Source: Peptococcaceae bacterium BICA1-7
Lineage (GTDB): Bacteria > Bacillota > Desulfotomaculia > Desulfotomaculales > Desulfocucumaceae
Assembly: GCA_000802095.1 (NCBI GenBank)
Contig: JUEB01000033.1
Coordinates: 372,001 to 436,000 of the forward strand
Length of the DNA: 64,000 bases
Reading direction: 5' to 3'
Part shown: piece after piece, positions 25,105 to 33,553 of the stretch
Layout: each line of letters opens with the position of its first letter
Numbering within the stretch: the first letter of the stretch is position 1
Translations under genes and position numbers: made by a program
Notes under the pieces: model-generated
What the model was told of the DNA's origin: nothing
What the model saw: the letters and a program-made list of their open reading frames with translations, nothing else
The model's database searches: none

Positions 25105-25533
25105 ATGTCAAAAGTACTGGTAGCCTTTGACGGTTCCGAGTCAGCGGTAAAAGCGGCGAACTATGCCGCAGAAATGTTCCTGAAAGACCCTGCCATCGAA
25201 GTCACCGTCCTTACTGTGGTGAATATTCCAAACCTTAATATTTTTGGCGCCTCTTTGGATATGAAGGAAAAGTTTATGGAAGCTCTGAATGAAACAGGCA
25301 ATTCCACCCTGGATAAGGCAAAGAAAATTTTTGACGAAAAAAATATTCCCGTTAAGGCGATAATTGAACAAGGGGACCCTTCTACAATAATCAACATTTA
25401 TGCGCATAATAACGCCATTGACATTATAATTATGGGCACAAGGGGGCTCACCAGACTTAAGGGTATGGTGCTGGGAAGTGTAAGCCAGAAGCTTATTCAT
25501 ATAACTGATCGGCCGGTAATGCTGATCAAGTAG
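25105..25533 (+). CDS. universal stress protein UspA-type, ATP-binding
   Basis: The product has 142 residues, one Usp domain. VLVAFDGSESAVKAANYAAE is the N-terminal strand-loop-helix, and GTRGLTRLKGMVLGSVSQKL is the ATP-binding G-x2-G-x9-G-S/T motif, followed by RPVMLIK. AAGGGAGCTG precedes the ATG. It is monocistronic with its own terminator, as expected for a stress-induced cytoplasmic protein. Confidence 0.92.
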   Translation: MSKVLVAFDGSESAVKAANYAAEMFLKDPAIEVTVLTVVNIPNLNIFGASLDMKEKFMEALNETGNSTLDKAKKIFDEKNIPVKAIIEQGDPSTIINIYAHNNAIDIIIMGTRGLTRLKGMVLGSVSQKLIHITDRPVMLIK

Positions 25534-25540
25534 GCACTAA

Positions 25541-25610
25541 ACCGCCCTGCGGGCGGTCAGCCGTCAGCAAAAAGACTCCTGTTTGTCAGAAAGCGGCTGA
25601 CTGCTCTTTA
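25541..25610. repeat. CCGCCC hairpin and heptad repeats
   Basis: ACCGCCCTGCGGGCGGT followed by CAGCCGTCAGC and later GCGGCTGACTGC repeats the arrangement seen at 12668-12725 in inverted orientation. Confidence 0.5.
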
Positions 25611-25640
25611 AAGCAGCATATACTTTTCTGGTGCAGCATA

Positions 25641-25687
25641 AAAAACCACCTGTTGGGAAACACAACCTCCCACGGGTGGTTTTTTAC
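25641..25687 (+). terminator. intrinsic terminator downstream of the UspA gene
   Basis: AAAAACCACC pairs with GGTGGTTTTTT; the inner GTTGGG/CCTCCCAC part lengthens the stem. The following 300 bases up to the chemoreceptor gene are AT-rich promoter DNA without a gene. Confidence 0.8.
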
Positions 25688-25988
25688 TTTCAGTAAACTT
25701 AAGAGACCTTTTAGAGGTCCACTATGACGGTGTTTTTTAATAATGATAATCCACCCCTCAATCCCATTGATAAAGCAATATATTGTTTTAGAAGCGGTAT
25801 ATTATTTTATTTGCATATAATTAAAAATGTAACATAAGTGTCAAAATAAGCACATGGGTACTATTTCTAAAATAAAAGCTTATATACTGTAAAATTTACT
25901 GAAAATTGATAAAATTAGAGGAATTTCCATTCTTTTATGGAATGTTTATTGTATACCCAATAGATAAAAATGGGAATGGAGAGATAAT

Positions 25989-27575
25989 ATGGCCGGTAAG
26001 AGAATAAGTCTCATGACAAAATTACTGTCCGGGTTCATAGTTATAGTGGTCTTTTTTTCATTTGCGGCGGTATATAACAATAGTATGCTGAAATCAATCA
26101 ATGAACTTTATGAGGACCAGCAAAAGAGGGCGGCGGACGTCAGAAGGGCCATGGAGCTGAAAAGATACCTGGAGACACTGTACGGCATTCAGGCCGAGCT
26201 TATTATCAACAATAATGCCATGTCCATAGACAGATATGAAACCGCCCGGAAGGACTTTCAGGAGTTGCTGGCCCAGGTGGCCGCCCAGGCGGACACCGAG
26301 GAGGAGAAGCGCCTGTCCGGGGACCTGACTGTTTTATGCGACAGCTATATAAAAAAATTTGATGAGGTAAAAGATGTTTTCAACAACAGGAGCACTTATT
26401 CCCCGGACAGGTTAAGCCGGGAATATTCCCGGCTGGGAGCTGAGTCGGACCAGATAAGAACCCGGGCCATAACCTTTGCCAATGAGATTATAGATCTAAA
26501 CGATAAAGAGGCCCTGGCCGCGCAGGAAAAATTTGCTGCCGGAATAAGCAAAACCGTGTTAGTATCGTATACTTCTTTAATAATAACAGCCATTATAGGA
26601 ATTATTCTGGCGCTGCTGCTCTCAAGAATGGTGACCCGTCCGGTGAAATATATGCTGGAAAGGGCCAACGCCATAGCCGGGGGTGACCTTACCAGGAGGC
26701 TGAATGTGCGGACAGGCGATGAAATAGGTGAACTGGCCGAGGCATTCAACAATATGACCGGGCAGATGCGCGAACTGGTCAAAAGGATAGCGGAGAAGGC
26801 CAACATTGTGGCAGAGTCAGCCGGGCAGCTTAATATAAACTCCCGGCAAACCTCGGCCAATGCCACCGAAACTGCTGCCACCATGGGGCAGATATCGGTG
26901 ACGGTGGAAAACGCCTCCAACAGCGCCCAGACAGCGGCCAGTGCCGCCCTGCACGCCAGCGGCACCGCCGATGAGGGCCTGACAGCCATGCAGAAGGTAA
27001 AAAGCCAGGTGCTGGCGGTAAGCAGTGAATCCTCCAGGGTGGCCGGGATTATTGATGAGCTGAGCGGAAGCTCCACAGAAATAGGAAGTATTGTTGATGT
27101 TATCAAAAGCATAGCTGACCAGACCAATCTCCTGGCGCTGAATGCCGCCATCGAGGCAGCCCGGGCCGGCGACCAGGGCAGGGGCTTTGCAGTGGTGGCC
27201 GAAGAGGTTCGCAAGCTGGCCGAGCAGTCTGCGCAGGCAACGGGGGAGATTTATAATCTTATCAATAGAATACAGGTCAAGACCAGGGAAGTTTCAGGGG
27301 CCATGGAAGCAGGGAAAAATGAGGTGGAGAAGAGTATAGAAGTGGTTAATGAGACCGGAGAGGTCTTCGGCGAGATAATTACCGACATAAAGGATGTCAC
27401 AGCAAAAATACAGGATATAGCGTCAGCGGCCCGGGAGGTTGCCTCAGGTGTGCAGAATGTGGCGGCCTCAACCCAGGAGCAGACTGCGGCGGTAGAAGAG
27501 GTTTCCGCTTCCTCTGAAATACTGTCCGGCCTTTCAGGAGAGCTTAAGGAACTGGTAGGAAGATTTAAGGTATAG
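25989..27575 (+). CDS. methyl-accepting chemotaxis protein
   Basis: The product has 528 residues. Transmembrane helix 1 lies at about 11-30, a four-helix-bundle sensor at 31-185, transmembrane helix 2 at about 190-215 ([20 protein letters not shown]), then HAMP ([20 protein letters not shown]) and a long cytoplasmic signalling coiled coil with the tip [20 protein letters not shown]. The hairpin tip is the CheA/CheW contact. The sensor domain is small (about 150 residues), 4HB_MCP-like. No che genes are nearby, so it feeds a system encoded elsewhere. Confidence 0.93.
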   Translation: MAGKRISLMTKLLSGFIVIVVFFSFAAVYNNSMLKSINELYEDQQKRAADVRRAMELKRYLETLYGIQAELIINNNAMSIDRYETARKDFQELLAQVAAQADTEEEKRLSGDLTVLCDSYIKKFDEVKDVFNNRSTYSPDRLSREYSRLGAESDQIRTRAITFANEIIDLNDKEALAAQEKFAAGISKTVLVSYTSLIITAIIGIILALLLSRMVTRPVKYMLERANAIAGGDLTRRLNVRTGDEIGELAEAFNNMTGQMRELVKRIAEKANIVAESAGQLNINSRQTSANATETAATMGQISVTVENASNSAQTAASAALHASGTADEGLTAMQKVKSQVLAVSSESSRVAGIIDELSGSSTEIGSIVDVIKSIADQTNLLALNAAIEAARAGDQGRGFAVVAEEVRKLAEQSAQATGEIYNLINRIQVKTREVSGAMEAGKNEVEKSIEVVNETGEVFGEIITDIKDVTAKIQDIASAAREVASGVQNVAASTQEQTAAVEEVSASSEILSGLSGELKELVGRFKV

Positions 27576-27599
27576 ATTAAGCCGGTAGACTATAGAATA

Positions 27600-27637
27600 G
27601 CCACCCACCCGGATGTTGGCCGGAGGGTGGCTTTTTT
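27600..27637 (+). terminator. intrinsic terminator of the chemoreceptor gene
   Basis: GCCACCC and GGGTGGC enclose ACCCGGATGTTGGCCGGA, followed by TTTTTT. Confidence 0.8.
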
Positions 27638-27642
27638 CTGGT

Positions 27643-28608
27643 TCAGTTCTGCCGGGGCGGCACGGTCAGTGGGTCGGCATCAATAACCAGGGGGGAGCCG
27701 TCCCGGATGACAAAGTATATTTTCTGAGAGGCCACCGGGATTAGGTCTTCGGGGGTAAAGCCTGACTCATACCGGCCAAAGGTTATGTTTGACGAGTATA
27801 CCCTCTCAAAGCTATCCTTCTTACCCTCGTAAACTACATAATCATTCCCGCCCATTTCCCAGTAGCCATGGTCCAAAACAGCCCATAAAGCATTTTTTTC
27901 TCCAGGGTGGAGGTATTTTAGGGCCACTTCCTTTTTGCCCTGCCGCATGGGGGATAAGAAACTGTGTATTATGTAAAGTGGATCAAATGGGTAGTTCTCA
28001 GTTCTTTTGTTAAAATAAGTATATGTTTTAAGTGTCCATTCCGGCCTGACTGCATATGTCCTTACTTGTTTGCCGCTCTTGTCTCTTATTAAGAGATTAA
28101 AGGAATTGCTTTTAAGGGAAGCGTTTTCTCCTTTTACCCCGAAGAGATAATAATTAGATTGGTCATGGTGCCTTAAATGCCTGCCTCTGCCGTAATATCT
28201 TTCATTCTCATCATATATATCAATGTCAACAGCATCCCATATATTACTTAAATCATTTCCTAAAAATATGGTTTTGTCCAGTATTAGTCCTTCTGCCCGT
28301 ATATTTCCGAATTGATTATTAAATTCATAGGGACGGCTGTAAAAATAGCAGATATTTACAAAAGGTATTTGAAAACTGCTGGGCAGTTTTCTGGCAAATT
28401 TTAAATACCACCGCCGCTCACTATACTCAGTAACTCTTTCTTTAATTGGCATATAGTTCACTATGGTCAAATCTTTGATCTGGACAATGAAATTATCAAA
28501 GACAACTTCCTCATTAACGCTATAAACCTTCTCCACCCTGTAGTGCTGGCAGTAAAAAAACACTGTCACTATAAACCAGACGATAAATATTACAGGCAGG
28601 GCTATCAT
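27643..28608 (-). CDS. membrane-anchored protein of unknown function
   Basis: The product has 321 residues from ATG 28608. The strong AAAGGAGG lies further upstream, and an ATT at 28626 is better spaced from it, so a rare ATT start adding six residues is possible. One N-terminal membrane helix (IALPVIFIVWFIVTVFFYC) precedes an extracytoplasmic domain rich in aromatic residues, with no motif I know. The C-terminal third (PLYIIHSFLSPMRQGKKEVA) resembles a DUF4829-like or NTF2-like helical region only loosely. It lies directly after the LysR gene on the same strand with a 31-bp gap, so it may be co-transcribed. Confidence 0.6.
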   Translation of the reverse strand: MIALPVIFIVWFIVTVFFYCQHYRVEKVYSVNEEVVFDNFIVQIKDLTIVNYMPIKERVTEYSERRWYLKFARKLPSSFQIPFVNICYFYSRPYEFNNQFGNIRAEGLILDKTIFLGNDLSNIWDAVDIDIYDENERYYGRGRHLRHHDQSNYYLFGVKGENASLKSNSFNLLIRDKSGKQVRTYAVRPEWTLKTYTYFNKRTENYPFDPLYIIHSFLSPMRQGKKEVALKYLHPGEKNALWAVLDHGYWEMGGNDYVVYEGKKDSFERVYSSNITFGRYESGFTPEDLIPVASQKIYFVIRDGSPLVIDADPLTVPPRQN

Positions 28609-28639
28609 AATCTTCTTTCGGATAATAACCCCCTCCTTT

Positions 28640-29524
28640 TTAGTTATTCCCCATCTCATCAGCCATCTGGATAAAGGCCTCCAGTGCCGGGGAGATCCAT
28701 TTATCCTTGTGATAGGATATCTGGGTGACCATGTTGAATTCCGGCCCATCCCACCGCAGCTCGGCCAGAAGGCCGTCAGCCACCTCTCTCTCCACTGTCA
28801 GCCTGGGTAGCAGAGTGATGCCCAGGCCGCTGATAACTGTTTTTTTAATGGCCTCCACACTGCCAAACTCTGTTACTGAGGCGGGCTGCGCCCTATCAGC
28901 CGCCAGCATGGCCTCGATAGCCAAACGATAGCTGCAGCCCGCCTCGCAGAGGATAAGGTTCTCCCCGTCCAGGTCACCTGTGGAAATGCCGGCTTTCCCG
29001 GTGAGGGGGTGGCCGGCTCCCACCAATATTGCCATGGGCTCAGCAACCAGTGTTTTCATGATCAGATCAGGAATCTTTATTTCACGATGAATGAAGAGGG
29101 CCACATCAATAGTGCCCTCCCTGAGCCAGCCTGTCATCTCCGGACAGCCCCCGCTCTTTATAACTATGCTCACTTCAGGGTACAGCCTGCGGTATTTTTG
29201 CAGCAGATCCGGCAGCCGGTAAACACATAGGGACTCGGGAGCTCCAATGGAAAGAGTTCCACTCACCCTTGACCCGCCAATGACCTCTCTGGCCTCCGAG
29301 AACAGCTTAATTATCTGGTCTGCGTATTTGATCAGCTTTTCACCGTCGCCGGTGAGCATCACCCTGCGCCCCAGTCTCTCGAACAGCCGGGTGCCCAGCT
29401 CTGCCTCCAGGGACTGCACCTGGGCGGTGACGCTGGACTGGGCGTAGTCCAAAAGCTCGGCCGCCCGGGTAAAGCTGCCGCACCTGGCTACTGTAACAAA
29501 GGATTTGAGCTGCCTGTGCTCCAT
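28640..29524 (-). CDS. LysR-family transcriptional regulator
   Basis: The product has 294 residues. The N-terminal winged HTH is MEHRQLKSFVTVARCGSFTR and AAELLDYAQSSVTAQVQSLE, followed by the linker helix and the periplasmic-binding-like effector domain (GTLSIGAPESLCVYRLPDLL). Family members often regulate a divergent gene; here the divergent neighbour is the small ORF at 29651 with a 126-bp shared promoter region. The effector is not predictable. Confidence 0.92.
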   Translation of the reverse strand: MEHRQLKSFVTVARCGSFTRAAELLDYAQSSVTAQVQSLEAELGTRLFERLGRRVMLTGDGEKLIKYADQIIKLFSEAREVIGGSRVSGTLSIGAPESLCVYRLPDLLQKYRRLYPEVSIVIKSGGCPEMTGWLREGTIDVALFIHREIKIPDLIMKTLVAEPMAILVGAGHPLTGKAGISTGDLDGENLILCEAGCSYRLAIEAMLAADRAQPASVTEFGSVEAIKKTVISGLGITLLPRLTVEREVADGLLAELRWDGPEFNMVTQISYHKDKWISPALEAFIQMADEMGNN

Positions 29525-29650
29525 AACACATCACCCTAACTATCGAAATAACTGATTAAAGCCATCTAAACTATAGTATGTATTAATTACAAGATAATGT
29601 TAATATAATTTCAATCAGGTGTCCAGAAAAAATATGAGGAGCTGGTCCGG

Positions 29651-29863
29651 ATGAGGGATGATGAGAGAATTCAGGCCTATTATAATTTCGGAACAATTGA
29701 TTATCACAGCGAGCTGGCCAAAAATAAAAAAAACGGCAAGGGTGTTTTCCCCTTCAGTGTGCTAAGAGCTCTTAAGTTTGCTGTAATAATCTGGGTGGAA
29801 GCTATAAAAAACCTTTCCTCCCAGAGTAGGATAACTAGTAAACGGCGCAATAAGAGAATGTAA
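29651..29863 (+). CDS. small basic protein, unknown function
   Basis: The product has 70 residues with GAGGAG upstream of ATG. The N-terminus is acidic and aromatic (MRDDERIQAYYNFGTIDYHS); the C-terminal half has a short hydrophobic helix (VLRALKFAVIIWVEAIKNL) and ends in KRRNKRM. It is divergent from the LysR gene and may be its target. No family is recognised. Confidence 0.5.
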   Translation: MRDDERIQAYYNFGTIDYHSELAKNKKNGKGVFPFSVLRALKFAVIIWVEAIKNLSSQSRITSKRRNKRM

Positions 29864-29920
29864 ATATAAGGAATGCCCAAATCATTCTGAATCCTGAATT
29901 ATACCCTAAAAGTGATGAAT

Positions 29921-30190
29921 GTCCTTTTTATAAACCACAGAGGACACAGAGATCACAGAGAATTTGCTCTCAGGCATTACTCTCCGGTCTAAAACCTATG
30001 TATAAAAGAGAAGTTTTTTTGCCCAACCCATTTTTAATAAAAACCTATTCAAGCAGGGCATAAAAAACTCTGTGTCCTCTGTGTGCTCTGTGGTTTAAAA
30101 AGAACCCCAATTTCATCTTCCTGGTAGCCGTTTTAGGCGGCCCGGGGGTCTGGTTCTGGATTCCGACCGCACAGGAATTTTAGTATAAGT
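29921..30190. repeat. CACAGAG element 2 with conserved right flank
   Basis: The terminal inverted repeats (TGTCCTTTTTATAAACCACA at the left, CTCTGTGGTTTAAAAAGAAC at the right) enclose about 100 AT-rich bases. The next 90 bases (TTTCATCTTCCTGGTAGCCG through AGGAATTTTAGTATAAG) are also found at 43580-43667 before the NifX-like gene. In both places the repeat ends 30-55 bases before a start codon. Confidence 0.75.
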
Positions 30191-30243
30191 ATTTGAAGTT
30201 AGTATATCTTTCGGGGACAGTTCGTCAAGTCAGGGGGATAAAG

Positions 30244-31542
30244 ATGGAAAAAGATTCAGTGGCCTTGAAAAAGAGCATCAGCTGGGTGCAGGGAACGGCT
30301 TTAACGGTAGGGGCGGTACTGGGGTCCGGGGTGCTGGTGCTGCCCGTGCTGGCTGCCGAGCTGGCCGGGCCGGCCTCCATGGTCAGCTGGATACTGATGG
30401 GGCTTCTGACAGTGCCTCTGGTGACAGTTATGGGCAATCTGGCCGGCCGGTGGCCGGAGGCCGGGGGTATAGCGGCATACGCCCAGAGAGCTTTTGGCCG
30501 CAGGGCCGGAACTGTTACCGGGTGGCTTTTTTTGGGGACTGTGCCTATTGGCGCGCCGGTGGCTGCACTTATAGGGGCAGGCTATATTGGCGCCTATTTT
30601 TCACTGACCAGGGGCGGGGTTATTCTTATAGCAGCCCTGATGCTGGCCCTGGCGGTGTTCTTCAACTACCGGGGGATTACCCTGTCGGGCCGGGTTCAGC
30701 TGCTGGTGGTCAGTGTTATTGCCATAATACTTCTGTTTATCATAGCATCGGCGCTGCCCGGGGTGGAAAAGAAGGCCTTTATCCCTTTTGCGCCCAGGGG
30801 GTGGGCCCCCGTGGGGGTGGCCATGACTGTTTTATTCTGGGCCTTTGTGGGCTGGGAGATGATTGGACACCTGTCCGAGGAGTTTAAGAATCCAGGGAGA
30901 GATATACAGCTGAGCCTTGGCATATCTCTTATTGTAATCAACCTTCTGTACATACTGCTGGCCCTGGTTATTGTGGGCACCGGAGCTTATCTGGGAGAGG
31001 ACAGGATTGCCGCTCTGGCGCACATGGTCTACAGCACCTGGGGCAAGGGGGCCGGGGCGGTGGTGTCGGCCCTTGGCTTTATAGTGTGCTATGGAACCAT
31101 TCACACGTATGTGGCCGGTTTTTCCCGCCTGGTATACGCCCAGGCCCGGCAGGGAGATTTCCCCTCTTTCTTTTCAGGGCTGCACCCTGTTTACAGGACT
31201 CCCCACCGGGTCCTTATAGCCCTGGGGCTGGTATTTTCCGTGGTGCTGCTGGTGGGATATTATCACGGACTAAATCTAACGATGCTTATTCAGCTTACCA
31301 GCGCTGTTTTTATAGTGCTGTATATCATCGGGATGGCCTCGGCGGTAAAACTGCTCAAAGGGGCCGGGTTCAGCCGTGTCTGCGCTGCAGTTTCGCTGGC
31401 TGTCTGCCTTATTATATTCGGCTTTACCGGCTGGCTGGGATTTTACCCTGTTTTGCTGGGGGCGGCGGGCTGGTATGCGGGTCACAGGCGCCAGGCGTCC
31501 TTTAAGGGGAATCTGCCGGAAAGTGTCCCCGGAAGGCGCTGA
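30244..31542 (+). CDS. APC-superfamily amino acid permease
   Basis: The product has 432 residues from ATG 30244, chosen over an upstream ATG because AGGGGGAT is adjacent and the family motif follows. About 12 membrane helices are visible. TALTVGAVLGSGVLVLPVLA in helix 1 carries the unwound GSG substrate-binding motif of APC carriers, and helix 6 contains VLFWAFVGWEMIGHLSEEFK. It imports or exchanges an amino acid or amine. The promoter region is the flank of a CACAGAG element. Confidence 0.88.
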   Translation: MEKDSVALKKSISWVQGTALTVGAVLGSGVLVLPVLAAELAGPASMVSWILMGLLTVPLVTVMGNLAGRWPEAGGIAAYAQRAFGRRAGTVTGWLFLGTVPIGAPVAALIGAGYIGAYFSLTRGGVILIAALMLALAVFFNYRGITLSGRVQLLVVSVIAIILLFIIASALPGVEKKAFIPFAPRGWAPVGVAMTVLFWAFVGWEMIGHLSEEFKNPGRDIQLSLGISLIVINLLYILLALVIVGTGAYLGEDRIAALAHMVYSTWGKGAGAVVSALGFIVCYGTIHTYVAGFSRLVYAQARQGDFPSFFSGLHPVYRTPHRVLIALGLVFSVVLLVGYYHGLNLTMLIQLTSAVFIVLYIIGMASAVKLLKGAGFSRVCAAVSLAVCLIIFGFTGWLGFYPVLLGAAGWYAGHRRQASFKGNLPESVPGRR

Positions 31543-31597
31543 GCGGAGCTGATTTCTCTCCGGCAGGAGCCCCATTATATCCTGAAAATACTGATTG

Positions 31598-31785
31598 TCT
31601 TTTTTTAAAAACCACAGAGGACATAGAAATCACAGAGAAAAAAACTAACAGGCACTACTATCCGGAATTCTACAATTCGAGATTATGCCAGTCGTCTCCA
31701 GATCATTTAGTAAAAAAATTATTAAACATTCAGGAGGGGCTAAATATCTCTGTGTCCTCTGTGTGCTCTGTGGTTTATTAGGACG
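31598..31785. repeat. CACAGAG element 3
   Basis: ACCACAGAGGACATAGAAAT and CTCTGTGTCCTCTGTGTGCT..GTGGTTTA form imperfect terminal inverted repeats around an AT-rich centre. It sits between the converging permease and sigma-54-activator genes. Confidence 0.75.
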
Positions 31786-31857
31786 TGCATTAACAAGTAT
31801 GCAAAAATATTTTCATTACTCTGTGGTACCGTAGTTATTAACTGCGTGGGTTTTCTG

Positions 31858-33216
31858 CTAGTCCTGAATGATTGCGGGGGGCAGCAGCCCGGCCTCTTTA
31901 AACTTTTTAAGCTTACGCCACAGTGTGGTTTTATCTATGCCCAGATCCCTGGCAGCGGACGCTTTATTCCAGTTGTTGCGCTCCAGGGCGTCATAAATCA
32001 TCCTTGTTTCCATTTCCACCAGTGTGCAGCTGTTTACTAATAAATGACCGGTTTTTTTGTTGTCCTGCAGGTAGGCAGGCAGGTGCCGGGTCATTATGGG
32101 ACCTTTTTTGCAGAGCACAAAGGCGTGCTCAATAATGTTTTCCAACTCCCTCACATTTCCTGGAAAATGATGCCTCATCAGTGTTTCCAGGGCTTCCTCC
32201 GAAACACCCTCAACCTCTCTCTCCCTCAGTGTATTAAACCTTTCTATAAAGCTGTCCACCAGGAGAGGAATATCCTCCTTGCGGCTGTTCAGGGGGGGAA
32301 GGGAGAGCTTGACTACATTTACACGGTAGTACAGGTCATTTCTGAAAAGACCCTCCCCTACAAGCTGGGTCAGGTTCTTGTTGGTGGCCGCCAGCACTCT
32401 CACATTACACCTGACCGGAGATGTGGCTCCCAGGGGCTCGTACTCCTTCTCCTGCAGCACCCGCAGCAGCTTGACCTGCAGCGCCGGGGAAATGTCTCCT
32501 ATTTCGTCAAGCAGTATGGTGCCTCCCTCAGCCCGGGCAAAGCGTCCCTGCTTGCTCCTGCGGGCATCGGTGAAAGCCCCTGCCTCATAGCCGAAAAGCT
32601 CTGATTCCAGGAGTGTATCCGGAAGGGCCGCGCAGTTTATGGCCACCAGGGCGTTGTTCCGCCGTCTGCTCAGGTTGTGAATGGCCCTGGCCAGGAGCTC
32701 CTTGCCTGATCCGGTGGGGCCTTCAATAAGCACGGTGCTGTCACTTTCAGCAACATCCGGGAGTATTTGGAATATATTCTGCATTTGATGGTTTTTACTT
32801 ATTATATCGGAAAAGGTGTACCGGCCCTTCAGCTCTCTCTTTAGCTCCTCCACCAGGCTCAGGTCGCGGAAGGTTTCCACTCCTCCGATTACCTGCCGGC
32901 TGCTGTTTTTTAAGATACCGGTGCATATACTTATGGGCACCTTTTTCCCGGAGGAGTTTATTACTGTGACAGCCTTATTAATCACCGGGGTTCCCGATTC
33001 CATGGTCTGCCGCAGCGCGCAGTTGCTCTCACAGATATTGGCCCGGAAGACCTCCCAGCAGTAACGGCCCACAGCTCTGGACCGGGGAATGCCGATAACC
33101 TGCTCCGCTGCATTGTTGAAGGAAGTGATGCGCCACTCCCGGTCCACTGTGAAGACACCCTCGGTTATGCTGTTGAGAATAATTTCATTCATCTCTGACA
33201 GCTCACTCTTGCTCAT
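31858..33216 (-). CDS. PAS-AAA+-Fis sigma-54-dependent activator
   Basis: The product has 452 residues from ATG 33216 with GGAGGGG upstream. A PAS domain (about 10-120, ITEGVFTVDREWRITSFNNA) contains Cys residues in FRANICESNCALRQ that could bind a metal or redox cofactor. The AAA+ domain has Walker A GPTGSGKE, a sigma-54 contact loop reading GAFTDA instead of the common GAFTGA, and Walker B GGTILLDEIGD. The C-terminal Fis HTH is NKASAARDLGIDKTTLWRKL. It lies 340 bp beyond the end of acsB, whose operon has a sigma-54 promoter, so it is the prime candidate activator of cooS-acsB. Confidence 0.93.
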   Translation of the reverse strand: MSKSELSEMNEIILNSITEGVFTVDREWRITSFNNAAEQVIGIPRSRAVGRYCWEVFRANICESNCALRQTMESGTPVINKAVTVINSSGKKVPISICTGILKNSSRQVIGGVETFRDLSLVEELKRELKGRYTFSDIISKNHQMQNIFQILPDVAESDSTVLIEGPTGSGKELLARAIHNLSRRRNNALVAINCAALPDTLLESELFGYEAGAFTDARRSKQGRFARAEGGTILLDEIGDISPALQVKLLRVLQEKEYEPLGATSPVRCNVRVLAATNKNLTQLVGEGLFRNDLYYRVNVVKLSLPPLNSRKEDIPLLVDSFIERFNTLREREVEGVSEEALETLMRHHFPGNVRELENIIEHAFVLCKKGPIMTRHLPAYLQDNKKTGHLLVNSCTLVEMETRMIYDALERNNWNKASAARDLGIDKTTLWRKLKKFKEAGLLPPAIIQD

Positions 33217-33344
33217 TGCCCCTCCATTATTGAAAAATGAATATAACAAATATATTTTAACACATTATAGCCCCTATAATTGTAATTTGGGGCATCCATC
33301 CAGCTGACAGATGCCCCAAAATACCAGATAATCTTTGATTACAC

Positions 33345-33553
33345 CAATAGGGGACATTCCTCCGATCCTCGGAGCCATTACACATCGCTCATATCCAAAA
33401 CAGGATCATTCCCGGTAAACCCACCCCGATCGGGGACATTCCTGTCCCCAAAGGAATACCTCATCTTCAGCAGGTGAGTCCCCATTCTCCCAATCGGGGA
33501 CATTCCTGTCCTCAAAGGAATACTTAATCTTCAGCAGGCGTGTCCCCATTCCA
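33345..33553. repeat. GGGGACA/TGTCCCC repeat cluster downstream of acsB
   Basis: Two tandem units of about 63 bases lie at 33428-33490 and 33491-33553. Each begins near ATCGGGGACATTCCTGTCC and contains AAAGGAATAC and ATCTTCAGCAGG before GTCCCCATTC. A partial unit begins at 33347. Each unit has GGGGAC at one end and GTCCCC at the other, so each can fold into a hairpin. Related units lie at 35768-35915. Confidence 0.75.

Noticed and set aside
33428-33553. Tandem repeat resembling a two-repeat CRISPR
   Set aside because: The whole 63-bp unit repeats, with no unique spacers and no cas genes; it belongs to the GGGGACA hairpin family.
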